A stretch of DNA of 64,000 nt, taken from positions 3,038,001 to 3,102,000 of the forward strand of contig JAJNNQ010000078.1 in NCBI GenBank assembly GCA_027886175.1, in the 5' to 3' direction. The stretch is from Phylloscopus collybita (Eukaryota > Chordata > Aves > Passeriformes > Phylloscopidae). Below the pieces are notes generated by a model, which did not search any database, had not been told where the DNA came from, and saw nothing but the letters and a program-made list of their open reading frames with translations. Position numbers and translations under genes: made by a program. Shown here piece by piece: positions 1-11,654 of the stretch (its first letter is position 1; every line of letters begins with the position of its first letter).

Positions 1-139
1 AGGCCAAGCCCCAGCCCAGGCAAACAGAGCCCATCACAGAGTCCCCAAGCCCCGGCAGCGTCTTGGGGGGCGTCCGGCAGCAGCTGCAGGGGTGGGAGGG
101 GCAGGATCCGGGAAAGGGCAGCAGCTGCCGGGAAGGGAC
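1..139. other. GC-rich sequence, no gene seen
   Basis: A short G/C-rich stretch before the minisatellite. No reading frame, splice signal or repeat unit could be supported. Confidence 0.3.
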
Positions 140-1390
140 CAGGATGGACTGGGACAGACTGGGATGGACTAGGACAGGCTGGGATGGACTGGGACACACT
201 GGGATACACCGGGATACACTGGGATAGACTGGGCCCAGGACTGGCACCCACTGGGATCATAGCAGACTGGGACCCAGCAGGACCAGAACTGGAGAACAGT
301 ATATCCCAGTTGTCCGAACATTGTCCCACAAGTTGTCCCTTGTGGGAGCAACTGGGATTGACTGGGAGTGACTGAGAGTGACTGGGATCATACTGGTGAA
401 AAGTGGAACCTTACCAGGCCAAGTGGCTGTGATTGGGAATGACTATGAGTATGCTGAGGTCAACTGGGATATACTGGGACTGTCTGTAACCATACTGAGG
501 GTGAACGGGAACACACTGAGAGCAACTGGGAGTGACTGGGTCTACACTGGGGGCAAATGGGATTGACTGGGACCATGCTGGGGGAGACTGGGACCATAGT
601 AGACTCATAGTGGGATTATACTTGGAATGACTGGGTCTATACTAGGGGCAACTTGGATCAGACTGGGAGGAACTGGGAGCAACTAGGACCATGCTGGGAG
701 CAACTGGGATTATCATGGCATCAGAATAGGATCATACTGGGATTGGCTTGGTCTATGCTAGACACAACTGGGATCACATTGGGAGGAAATGGGACCATGC
801 TGGGAACAACTAGGATTCATGCTGGGAGCAACTGGCATCACATTGAAGGTGACTGGGAGTGGCTGTGGACAACTGAAATCATGCTGGGGTCATACTGGGA
901 TCATATTGGAAGTGACTACGAGCAGGCTGAGGGTAACAGGGACCATGTTGGGGTAACTGGGATATACAGGGAGTGACTGCAATCATGCTGGAGTTGACTA
1001 TGAGCAACTGGAATCATGTTGGAAGCTACAGGGAGTGAGTGGAAGCACACTGAGGCCAACAGGGATATATTGGGGGAGACCAGCAGAGACTGGGATCACA
1101 GAGGAATGATAAAGGAAGTTACTGGAGTAATAGTGGGAGTGTTTGGGAGTGACAGGGATAAAACTGGGGGCAAGTGAAACCTGCTGAGGTAACTGGAGGG
1201 CCTGGGAATGACTACAAGAATGTTCGGACAACTGGGATATACTGGGAATGCCTGAGACCATGTGGGTGGGGACTGGGAGCGACTGGGAATGTGCTGAGGG
1301 GAACTGGGACCACACTGGGGGAAACTGGGGCAAGTGTGAGTGGGGCCCTGCTGGGAGAGACTGGGATCATACTGGGAGTGACTTTGACTC
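140..1390 (+). repeat. ACTGGGA minisatellite, forward block
   Basis: The motif ACTGGGA recurs every 10-20 bases (for example actgggatcatactgggag), separated by short variable spacers such as gtg, tca and cca. The tract is degenerate but unmistakable from about 140 to 1,390. The open frames across it are periodic repeat translations, not genes. ACTGGGA-type minisatellites are common in GC-rich bird chromosomes. The block changes strand at its right end. Confidence 0.9.
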
Positions 1391-1980
1391 TCAGTTCCTC
1401 CCAGTTGCTTGCAGCATGATCCCAGTTCTCACAGGCACTCCCAGTCACCCTTAGTGTGGTACCAGTCACTCCCAGTATGATCCCAGTCACCAGCAGTGGG
1501 ATCCTGGTTGCTCCCAGTATCTTTCAGTTGGCCCCAGCATGATCCCAATTGCCCCACATAATCCCAGTAAATCCCAGAATGTCCAGTGTGATCCATCTCC
1601 CCCAGCATGGGGCCTGCTGCTCCCACTGTGATCCCTGTAGAATCCCAGTTGCCTCCAGCACTGATCCAATTCCCTGTTCCACCCACTGTGGTTCCTGTTG
1701 CCCCCAGTATAGTCCCAGTCCTTCCCAGTATCATCCCAGTCCTGCCAGTCATGCCCAGTTGCTCCCACTGTAGACCCAGTCACTCTCACTCACTCCCAGT
1801 TGCCCCCAGCATGGTCCCAGTTCTCTCCAGCATGGTCCCGGTTGTTCCCAGTGTGGTTCCAGCCACCCCAGTATGGTTCCAGACATTCTCAGTATATCCC
1901 AGTTGCCCTCCACATGCTCGTAGTCATTCCCAGGCACTCCCAGTTGCCCCAGTAAGGTTCCAGTTATCCCAGTAGAGCCC
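1391..1980 (-). repeat. ACTGGGA minisatellite, inverted block
   Basis: The same minisatellite as to its left, now read as its reverse complement (tcccagt repeated). The switch occurs around 1,385-1,405, where actgggagtgactttgac gives way to ctcagttcctcccagttgc. The two blocks therefore form a head-to-head inverted pair of about 1.25 and 0.6 kb with virtually no spacer. Confidence 0.88.
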
Positions 1981-2416
1981 AGTCCCTCCAGTGATGCCGC
2001 TCCTGGGATCCCCCAGCCTGCTCTATTTTCTCCCCTCCCAACTCTCCAGGCTCCCGAGAGGAGCCCCAAGGGCTGCAAGTTCCCAGCCAGGGTTCCCAGC
2101 AAGGCCCAGTTTGGATCTGCAGCCCCCAGTATTCCCAGTTTCCCTCTCCTTTTCCCCGGGCCGGGTTCCCCCCGGCCCCAGCAGGTGGGAGCAGCCAAGA
2201 ACCCCACGCTGCCCATCCCGACCTGTCCCGGCTCCATCCCCACTCCTCCCGCGGGCTGCCGGGGCCTCGGGGACGGGGGAGGAGGAGGAGGGAGGGAGGA
2301 AGAGGTGGAGCGACAGCAGGAAGGAGGAAGAAAAGAGTAGAGGAGAGGGGGAACAGGGTGGCTCCAGCGCTCTCTGAACCCGCAGCCCCCCGGGACCATC
2401 GCCCCACATCCTGCAG
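1981..2416 (+). promoter_or_regulatory. Possible 5' region of the downstream zinc-finger gene
   Basis: A GC-rich stretch containing a strongly purine-biased tract (about 2,268-2,352, dominated by GGA and GAA units). It ends in CTGCAG followed by GTGCCCGG, which could be a splice donor closing a non-coding first exon at 2,416. A matching pyrimidine/purine-biased tract lies upstream of the zinc-finger pseudogene on the minus strand (about 16,620-16,850). Promoter status is inferred from composition and position only. Confidence 0.35.
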
Positions 2417-3071
2417 GTGCCCGGGGAGGGGGAGCTCGCCCCAAATATCCTGGGGGCGGTCCCTGGTTTGGGTTATTTTGAGGGATATATCTGGAGAATG
2501 AAGAACTCCAAATCTCAGCAGAAAATGCCCCCTGGGGGGACATTGGGGGTCCCAGTGGCAGCTGCTGGCAGAGGCAGCCTGGAGGAGCAGAACCCTGTGT
2601 CCGCCAGGACCCTAAAGTGGGAACCTCAGAGAGGGGAGAGCGCTGTGATCTGTGGGACCCTCAACGGCCTGGAGAGGGACAGGGGGGACTCCTTGGACCC
2701 CCTGAACCCCAAAACAGAGAATAAGGGAAGAAGTGACCCCAGGACCCCCAAAACCCCCAGTGTCCCTAAGTGGGGAAACCAAAGTGGGGATTTTTGGATT
2801 TCTGGGACTCCCAGCAGCCTGGATAGGGTGGGGACCAAGTAGACAGGAGACACCCAATACAAGTGTGAGCCCCAGCAGCTGGGACAGGGGGGAACCCCCA
2901 AACATCGATGGGAAGAGGCCAGAGATGGGAAACTCCTGGGAGGCATTTTCAGGGCTGAATCTTGGTGTTTGGGAGGTTTTTGTAGACCCCAGATGTCCAG
3001 TGATTTCTAGAGATGGACTTGGGCAGAGGAACCTTCAAACTCAACGTGCTCATCCCATGTTTTTCCACCAG
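2417..3071 (+). other. Probable intron and 5' flank of the zinc-finger gene
   Basis: The open frame across 2,417-2,842 has no recognisable domain and low-complexity Gly/Pro/Ser composition, so it is not called as a gene. The stretch ends in a pyrimidine-rich run and CCACCAG (AG at 3,070-3,071), a good splice acceptor for the exon that carries the start codon of the zinc-finger gene. Confidence 0.4.
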
Positions 3072-3092
3072 GGCAAAATTTCTCATTCCTGA

Positions 3093-4178
<1,086 letters not shown>

Positions 4179-4273
4179 GGGAAGCCCTGCAAGTGCCCTG
4201 ACTGCAGGAAGAGCTTCCTGCGCTGCTCCAACTCCATCATTCATCAGAGGACTCACATTAGGAAGAGACCTGG
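4179..4273 (+). pseudogene. Vestigial eighth zinc finger after the stop codon
   Basis: Directly after the TGA and in the same frame the sequence reads GKPCKCPDCRKSF, followed by a His-rich HQRTH end. This is a recognisable C2H2 unit with the linker glycine region altered. It is outside the predicted protein. A similar degenerate post-stop unit occurs after the right-arm paralogue (about 61,958-62,020), so loss of a C-terminal finger by an earlier stop seems ancestral to the family here. Confidence 0.6.
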
Positions 4274-5214
4274 TGGCCCACAAGCCCCATGATCCACATT
4301 GGGAAGTGGCTGGTGGTTCGTTTATTTTGTTATAACTACCTTTTGATTCTTCTTCATCCCTTTAAAACACACAAAACTGGGGTAAAAATCAACAAAGTCG
4401 TCAAAGGCATCTAAAGCCTCCGTTTTTTCCTTGTGTTTTGGTGGAATCTGGGATTCGGGGAGATACTTTGGAGGATATGGGGGGTTTAAGGGACATTTGG
4501 TGTAGTTTTCTCCATTTCTTGGCACTCCAGAAGATGAGAGGGATTTATCTGTCAAAACCACTCAATACCTCTGAAAACTACTCAATCTCACTCCAAAATT
4601 ACTTGATTCCACAGCCCCTGAAGGTGAAATGGGGTTGGAAGGGACTGGGGGGAAGTGTGCTTCAAATCAGGAGGGTTGAGATGGGCATTGGGTGGGGCGG
4701 GATGGGTGGGATGGGGATTGGTAGGGGTAGGATTGGGGACATAGAGCTTGGGGAGGCGGTCTTGATGTCCAGGAGGGATGGGATGGATTTAGGTGGGGAT
4801 TGGGAGGGTGTGGTGAAGTCTGGAATGAGACAGCCAAAGGTTTGGAATGATGAAGAGAGGGGGAACTCATACCTGAGTGAGTCTTTGGGTATTCCACATT
4901 CCTGAAGGGATTTTGGTGCATCCCATGTTTCTGAGGCAGTTTTGTGGCACTTCCCAGTTCTTGGAGGGTTCCTGAGAGCAGCTCCCTGAAGCCCCATTGC
5001 CAGGGGTGGTTACCGTGGGCAGGAGCTCAGGGCTGTAGCCAGAGTCCATTGCCTTGGTGCTGGAGAGCAGAGAAATGATGAATGGCCCCAGACATCTCCA
5101 GGGTGTGTTTGGGGAGCTGGGGCAAGTCCTGTGTAGGTGGGACATCACTGTCCCACCCCTAGCCACTGCAGCCTCTGGTGCAGCCCCAAAATACCTGTCA
5201 AGCCAGTGCTGTTC
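4274..5214. other. 3' flank of the zinc-finger gene, no gene seen
   Basis: About 0.9 kb containing G-rich simple stretches (4,620-4,830, repeated GGGATGGG and GGGGATTGG). No open frame with recognisable domains and no clear transposon. Part of it is probably 3' untranslated region. Confidence 0.3.
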
Positions 5215-5690
5215 CTTTGTTAAGTTTAAGGTGTAAGTTAAGATTAAGGTAGAAGTTAAGTCCTGTTAAGTTTGAGCTCTGTTAAGCTTTTAGGCTGTGT
5301 TGCTTTTATCTTTGCCCTCACTCTCCTCTTGTCACACACGGGGACAGTTCTCAGTTTGTTTCTGGCTTGATTGCCTGGATTTGGTTTGGTTTTGTTGTTG
5401 CTTTGCTTCCTTGGTATGCCTGAAGTGTCCAGTCACGAGTGGGGTGACTCTTGCCAAGGAACTTTGTCATGCCTCACCACCTGTGCTCCTAATTAGTGAT
5501 TTTTGTCAAATATGTTAATCTGCTAAACTCATAAAATTGTATTCACCCCACGTGGCAATGAGCATTTTGTGCACATTTTCCGTATCTGCCCCTTGGAGGC
5601 TTCCAATAAAGATCAGCCTTTCCATTACCTCCTCTATAATATTATCTCCAAAGGGTGTTATTTTATTTCTAGGTTCTTGAAGACATCAAC
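5215..5690 (+). repeat. LTR-like fragment, unassigned
   Basis: Begins near TGTTAAGTTTAAGG, with several TTAAG repeats. It carries CCAATAAAGATC (polyadenylation-like, about 5,604) followed by a T-rich stretch. Composition and layout resemble a solo LTR, but I could not find a second copy in the window or clear target duplication, so the call is tentative. Confidence 0.3.
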
Positions 5691-5695
5691 ACAGC

Positions 5696-6060
5696 GGGGC
5701 CTCATGGCACCCAGGAGATGACTGTGACACAATGGCATCTTGGGGAACCAAGTGTCAACTGCAAACACAGCAGGGCCTCATGGAAGCCAGAGGCCACTTG
5801 GATAGTGCCAGGGCACGTGGAATTCAGTGTCCACTGTGACACAGCACAGCCCCATGTGACCCTGCATGGGCTCGTGGAACCCAGGGGCCATGGTGACACT
5901 GCAGGGCTTGTGCAACCAAGGGGACCACAGTGGTCCTGTGGCATTCCATGGAACCAAGGGGCCACTGTGGCACTGAGGGGCCCCGAAGAACCACGGGGCC
6001 CCATGGAACCAAGGGAACATGGAACAGGTCTGGCTGGCTTGGGCTCCTGGGGGTGCCTGA
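5696..6060 (+). repeat. Minisatellite-like tract, CATGGAACCAAGGGGCC motif
   Basis: Phrases such as catggaaccaaggggcca, gtgacac(t/a)gcagggc and ctgtggcac recur with small changes through this stretch, consistent with an imperfect tandem repeat of a few tens of bases. Frames on both strands are open across it because of the periodicity, and no protein domain is visible. Confidence 0.55.
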
Positions 6061-6114
6061 GGGGTCCAGCTGACCTTGGCATGGCGAGAGCCACTTCTCC
6101 TCTGCCCCTGGAGC

Positions 6115-6730
6115 ACTGGGACTCTACTTTCCTTCCTATGGTACAGAACTGTCCTTCTCCTCCAGGCACAAATGGCCAAAACTAGGATTGCACCTCGAAG
6201 TTTCTGTATATCCAAGGTTTGTTTCCATATGAAACTTGCCAAGACAGACAGCTCTGGCTGCCCTTGGCCTCTTGGCCACCTTGCATCTGTCTTTGTAACA
6301 CTGCAGGGCTGTGCTTTTCTTCCCATGAAAAAAACATCTTTCAAGTGTGGGCATCCAAGGCCAAAATTAGGAATCCGTTTCCAAAATTCCATAATGCAAG
6401 TATAGCTCCCAGACCAAATCTGCCAGGACTGACAAGTCTAGCTTCCCTCGGCTTCCTGAGGGCCTGCTCTCAGCTGGGGCTGTGCTTTTCTTCCTATGGA
6501 AAAGAACCATCCTCCTCCAGGTGCCCATGGCCAAAACTGAAATTTGGCCTCAAAAATTCCATCTGTCCAAGGATTTCCCCCACACAAAAGCTGCCAACAC
6601 AAACAGGTCTGGCTGCCCTTGGCCTCTGGTTACCACCTTTCATCTTTCAATACTGGGGATCTGTGGTTTGCTTCCTGGGGAAAAGAACCGTCCCTCTTGT
6701 CCAGGTGCTCTTGGCCTCAAGCACTTGACC
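6115..6730 (+). repeat. About 180-base tandem repeat, three to four units
   Basis: A block reading CTTCCTATGG(A)AAAGAACC-like, then (c)caggtgcccatggccaaaact, then ctggctgcccttggcctc recurs. Anchor points at about 6,135, 6,316, 6,489 and 6,671 give spacings of 181, 173 and 182 bases. Units are diverged by many substitutions. This looks like a short remnant of a satellite or locally amplified unit. No coding function is supported. Confidence 0.7.
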
Positions 6731-7540
6731 ACTGTATAGGGACAAATGAGCTCTGTGCTCAGTGGAGGGGAACTGACGACAGCAGAGGAGAGCCCTGGGA
6801 ATGCCCGAAGGGTGGTTTCAGAGATGGCAGATCCTTTTGACATAGAAAACAGCCAGGAAAAGAAAAGATTAATGCAAAGGGCAGCTGGGGAGGCCCAGAA
6901 TGGACACCAGGAGAAAGGAATTTCCCTCCCAGGGCAGGGCTTTGGTGCAACACATCCCCCAGAAGGAGTCTGGACCAGCCTAAGGCTCTGTGTGCCCAGG
7001 TAGAGGCAGGCAGGATGCAGAGCTGTCAGCAAAGGAAGGGCCCAGCCAGGTGGGGCAGCCGCGGGTGACGACAGCCTGCAGGGACAGAGGCACAGGGCAT
7101 GGACACCGTAGGACAGCCTGGGCTGCACAGGGCACAGGGATGGGCAGCAGCTGCAAGGCCTTGACAGAGCCAACTCCTGCAGCACTTTGGTCATGGCTGC
7201 TGGCCCTGTGCCTGAGCCAGGAGGAGGGGACAAGTGACCCTTGCAGGCCTGGGGCCTCATGGCCTCCTTGTCCCTGCTCAGCAGCCTGGCAGGGGCCACC
7301 CCATGGCCCTGCCCTTGGCATTGCACATCCCTTTCTCAGGGGAAGAGCCCTGAGCAAGGAGGGAGGGACAGGATCTGCCTTGCCACGGGCTGGGGCTCAG
7401 GTCTTGGCCCTTTGGATTCATGAAACACATCCAGGCTTGCTCAGCATCAGAGGCACCTTTGCCTTGTTTGTCCCCACCTATCATCAATGCCTCCAGTGTT
7501 CTGCTCTAACTGGAACCTGGGGACATTTTCTCAATCCTGT
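6731..7540. other. Unassigned sequence between satellite and ERV
   Basis: G/C-rich unique-looking sequence with several overlapping open frames but no recognisable domain, splice structure or repeat. Its right edge is where the class II ERV env fragment stops. Confidence 0.3.
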
Positions 7541-7542
7541 CC

Positions 7543-8110
7543 CTACATATCAAACAAACCTTTTGGGAGCTCATGGGGCTTATAATCGTCACTTAGTGCA
7601 TGTGTGACTAAAACCAAATTTTCGCACCAGTTCTTGTGTGTGCATTGTGGGTTGTTGGGGTGTGGATAGGTGTTTAATTCTATTTCATAGTATGGAAGCA
7701 GGGGATTAAATTTAAACTGGATGCAAAAGGTGGCATTCATGGAGCCTAAGAGATGGAATTCTTGTGGCTCATTTTTTGGCACTGGCAAATGTCTGGCCTG
7801 CTTCTGCCAGAACATTAAAGGATTGCCAGCAATGTAGCGGCCAGGAGGAGGCACAAGTGAGTTGGCTGAATTTAAAGCCTTCCACATTTCTTTTGGAAAC
7901 TGAGGATTTAAAAGGAACTCCCACTAGGCAATTGGACAAGGGGTCAGAGGCTGAAGCTGTGGAGAGATAGATATGATCTTGCCCAAGGGCCTTGGTCAAG
8001 ATTGTCCACACATTTGCTTTTGGCTGAGGGACTATCCAGGGACTCACTGGTTGAATGATCACAAGCAGGGCGAAGAGCAGACTTGGTCTCACGGTGCTGT
8101 AAAACTGCAC
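7543..8110 (-). pseudogene. ERV env fragment (surface subunit), class II
   Basis: Two overlapping frames cover this piece. The upstream one (from 8,110) starts with a hydrophobic leader (LLFALLVIIQPVSPWIVPQP) and continues with TKALGQDHIYLSTASASDP. The downstream frame (7,543-7,887) continues with FHLLGSMNATFCIQFKFNP. The same signatures (GQDSFCLSL and LDLLGSVPGNYYL) appear in the better preserved env at 41,858-42,529, so the two are relatives. A frameshift near 7,800-7,880 and loss of the transmembrane part make it non-functional. Confidence 0.75.
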
Positions 8111-8161
8111 ATAGACAGCAGGATCTAAACCAGTAAAAGAAAATTTAAAAAAGAGAAAACA

Positions 8162-9545
8162 TTACAGACTGTTCCAGATAGGAGGTATTTCTTTTAGGGA
8201 ATGCACACAGCATTTCTTTCTCCTCCAAGTGGCATTGGCAACCTGGGAAATTTCTGCAGGTTTCTCTGAGACCTTAGGAATGTAGGGCTTTACCCATTTT
8301 GATGGAATGCATTTTAACCCAAAGGAGGTGGACACACAGGCGTATCCACGTCCCCATGTAACCAGTTTGTAAGGTCCCTGTGTTTCCCAAGTCTCAGGAT
8401 CCTTTACCATGACAGGAGGTTTTTCTTTTACTGACAGCTGACTGCTCCCCCCAAAGTGTCGTACAGTTGGTGAGTTCAGGTTGTCAAAAGAACAGTTCAG
8501 AAAATTCATCGTGAAAAGTGCTTTGGACAACCAAATTAGGGGTGGTTCTACATTTAGGACACGATGTTGTTGGTTAAGGACTCTTTTAATCTCACAGTGA
8601 GTCCTTTCCACCACAGCTTGTAGGTGGAAAGGTCAGGGAGTAGGGGATGCCCTTTTTGTGCTCTGCTCCCCATTGTTGCAGGAAGCTCCGGAACTCCTTG
8701 GATCTGTAACTGGGCTCATTATCAGTTTTCAATACCTTAGGGACGCCCATGAAGGAGAAAGCCTGTAGGAGAGGCTTGATGGCATCAGAAGATGACTTTT
8801 CCCTGTGGGCAGAGGCATAGACCGCTCCAGAAAAGGTATCCACAGAGACATGAACAAATTTTTGCCATCTGAATGATGGTATGTGTGTCACATTTGTTTG
8901 CCACACTTCACAACTGTTCAAACCCCTCGGGTTTGCTCCTGCACTTAGCTTGAGGACTGCATGTTGCTGGCAAGAGGAGCATGTGGTTACAATTGCTCTG
9001 GCCTGCTCTCAAGTGATGGGAAACTGACGAACTAGGCCAGGTGCATTTTGATGGAAAAGCTGGTGGCTGATTTTTGCCTGCTCAAAAACATTTGGGAGTG
9101 GGGCCATCTCTGCAGGTGCAGCAAGAGCATCTGCACTTCTGTTACCCTCGGCAATGAACCCTGGCAAATCGGTGTGTGACCTGATGTGCATCACATAAAA
9201 TGGTTGCTCTCAGTGGGAGACCAACTTTACTAGTTTTGAGAGCAACTCAAAAAGTGCAGTGTTAGATACCTCCTGTAGTATGGCCTGATCTGCTCTCAGG
9301 ATACTATTCCTGCTACATGGGCCAAATCTGTGACCAAATTAAATGGTTCAGGAAACCTTTCAAAGGCCCTAATGACTGCAGCCAACTCAGAAACCTGGGG
9401 TGAACCCTCTACTTCAGCAATATCCGTCTCCCACTGCTGAGTTTTAGGATCCTTCTAAGTCACAATGGACTTGTGGGATCTCCCGGATGTGTCTGTAAAG
9501 ATGGTTAGAGCTTTCAAAGGTCTCCTGCTCTGGACATTTTCTAAC
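8162..9545 (-). pseudogene. ERV RNase H end and integrase, class II
   Basis: Successive minus-strand frames carry a zinc-binding/N-terminal piece (9,009-9,194, includes NRSADALAAPAEM and HQLFHQNA), the catalytic core (8,592-8,921, with VDTFSGAVYASAH and LKTDNEPSYRSKEF giving two acidic catalytic positions) and the C-terminal segment (8,162-8,614, VERTHCEIKRVLNQQ and GPYKLVTWGRGYACV). Frame changes between them show it is broken. 9,195-9,545 is the poorly conserved RNase H region with stops. Confidence 0.8.
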
Positions 9546-9546
9546 T

Positions 9547-10944
9547 TTAGAGTGAACTGAACTCCCTCTTCAAAAATTTTGTGGGCAGGCTGATGAATAG
9601 AAGTTGTCCTGGGTAGGAATCCAGAGCAAACTGCAGAGCTTCATCTTCTTGAATCAAATGTTCTAACATTGCCTTAGTAATTTGGCCTGATTTTAGCCTG
9701 ATTGGAATGTGAATGCACTCAAAATCACATCCGGCCAGCTCCCTGATCTGGGTTCTGGCTTTCTGAATCAGTTCTACCACCAGCTCTTGTGGCTTTGTCA
9801 TTCTTTTGGACTTCTGGTGACTGAGGAATACCCACTCTATGATCAAGAGAAGGTCTCTCTGGTTGTGGTCCTTTTTAGGTGAATCCTTTGCCTTAGGTGT
9901 TTGTCTCTGCTCCCACTGGAAAATAATTCCATGAAGAAGTGGCAACTTACCTGAGACAATAAACTTGAATGGCAGATCAGGCCGACAGCTTTCTGTGCCC
10001 CTGGGTAATAACCCTAGGAGAACTCAGCTCCTCTCCCCCTTTCAATAAATTGAAAAGGGGGGCCAGTTCTTCGGTGGTCAGACCTAGCCAGGGCCTTACC
10101 CAATTCAAAGACCCACACAACTGATGAACATCCACAGGGGTCTTGATCCTGTTTTTCATCTCCAATTTTTGAGGAACAATGGTCCTCTTTCCAATTTCTA
10201 AGCCCAAATACTTCCAAGGTGGCATCTTTTGAATTTTCTTTTCTTGGAGTTTGAACCCTGCAACATCCAATGCATTTATTCTTAGGTCAAGTGCATAGGT
10301 GAGTAGATCCTCATTAGGGGCACACACCAAGATATCATCCACGTAGTGATTTCTCTGCTGCTGCACGCACTGGGGACAACAGGGAGGAGGCGTACCACTG
10401 GCATATTACAGGGTTGTTTTTCATTCCTTGGGGAAGGACTCTCCAGTGGTAGCACCTCCTAGGGGCCTCTCAGTTAATGGTGGGAACTGAGAATGCAAAA
10501 CATGGGGCATTGTCAGGATGTAGGGGAATTTGGAAGAAACAATCTTTGATATCAATCACTGCCAAATTCCAATTTTGGGGGAGCATCGCTGGGGATGGCA
10601 TTCCAGGTTGGAGAGATCCCATGTTTTCACTGGGATTATTAATCTGTCGGGAGATTGTGGAGGAGCCGCCACCTTCCTTTGTCAGCTTTTTGGATGACAA
10701 AATCTGGGGAGTTCCACGGAGACGTGGTCTCCATGATGTTACCTTTTGCCAACTGCTCATCCACTAACTCCTCAAGTGCCTTCAGCTTTTGTTTGCTAAG
10801 CGGCCACTGTTCTACCCAGACTGGTGTGTCTGTTTTCCAATTCAGTTTTTGGGTATGGCGCTGTTCAGTGATCGCTGCCTGAAAATTCTGTGGAGAGTCT
10901 GGGATGTTAATGGTGACTCCCCACTGGGCCATCAGGTCTCTCCC
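9547..10944 (-). pseudogene. ERV reverse transcriptase, class II
   Basis: The polymerase core lies in several frames. The fingers part reaches from the protease frame ([14 protein letters not shown] near 10,800). 10,470-10,760 holds NLAVIDIKDCFFQIPLHPD, which contains the first catalytic Asp. 9,977-10,366 holds the YVDD box (10,334-10,345) and KYLGLEIGKRTI. 9,547-9,945 is thumb/connection. At least two frameshifts separate these. YVDD with a Lys-type primer site fits betaretrovirus-like class II elements. Confidence 0.82.
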
Positions 10945-11553
10945 CAACAAGGGCTCTGAGTAGTTTAAAACAAACGGACCGAGATTTGCCAATTGTCCAT
11001 TTGGCCCCTCGATTTGGACGACGCTCCTGGACTGTTTTGCCAAGTGCACACCCCCTATACATTGAACATGACCAGCTATGTTTTGCAAAGGCCAGTGTGA
11101 TGGCCAAATCTCTGTAGGGATAACCGTGCAGTCTGCTCCTGTGTCCAAAAGGGCCTTAATGTGTTTAGACTCCCCACTTCCTCTGACATGACACCTGATT
11201 TTGGGTTTGTCCTTCCCGATGGCATGGACCTGGGCCACTGTGGGTCCCTGCTTCCTGGCACCTTGGGATGGTATTCCTGTCGGGATAGCTTGAGCTATGA
11301 TTTGTCCTTTGGAAAGGAACAGGGGTGGGTGAACACAGTGCAGGCAGAGATAGAAACGCCCAGTGTGTAATGACATGAGACCTAGAGCAATTTCAATCAG
11401 TGGTGGTGTGTATTTGGAGTCCCCAGTGATGATATACTCATTGTTAATCCGTTGCCAAGTACCCTGCTGTTGTGGGTCCACGGAGACAAAATGCCAATCA
11501 GTGTCACTTAGGTGGAGTGGTTCTGTCAGCTGCAACCTGAAAGGCTCATACAC
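10639..11553 (-). pseudogene. ERV dUTPase-like segment, protease and start of reverse transcriptase
   Basis: One open frame of 304 codons. Its N-terminal third ([30 protein letters not shown]) resembles the dUTPase-like domain that class II retroviruses carry ahead of protease. The middle holds the aspartic protease active site [11 protein letters not shown] and the later [11 protein letters not shown]. The end runs into reverse transcriptase. Length and order match a class II pro-pol junction. It is open, but upstream gag and downstream pol are not in a workable frame. Confidence 0.82.
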
Positions 11554-11654
11554 AGAAGCAGCAGTTAGAATAGGTTTGTTTATGTTTATCCTTTCCCTAT
11601 TCCTATCCTCTGTTCCCCTTATTTTTGCACGCTGAACAGAGAAGCGCTCTTCCT

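Noticed and set aside
184..1752. Several open frames of 60-120 codons on both strands in the first 2 kb, rich in WD and TG
   Set aside because: They are translations of the ACTGGGA minisatellite. Frames stay open on both strands because of the period, and no domain or start context is present.
1749..2543. 264-codon minus-strand frame
   Set aside because: Spans minisatellite and purine-rich promoter-like DNA, low complexity, no domain. It lies antisense to the probable 5' end of the zinc-finger gene.
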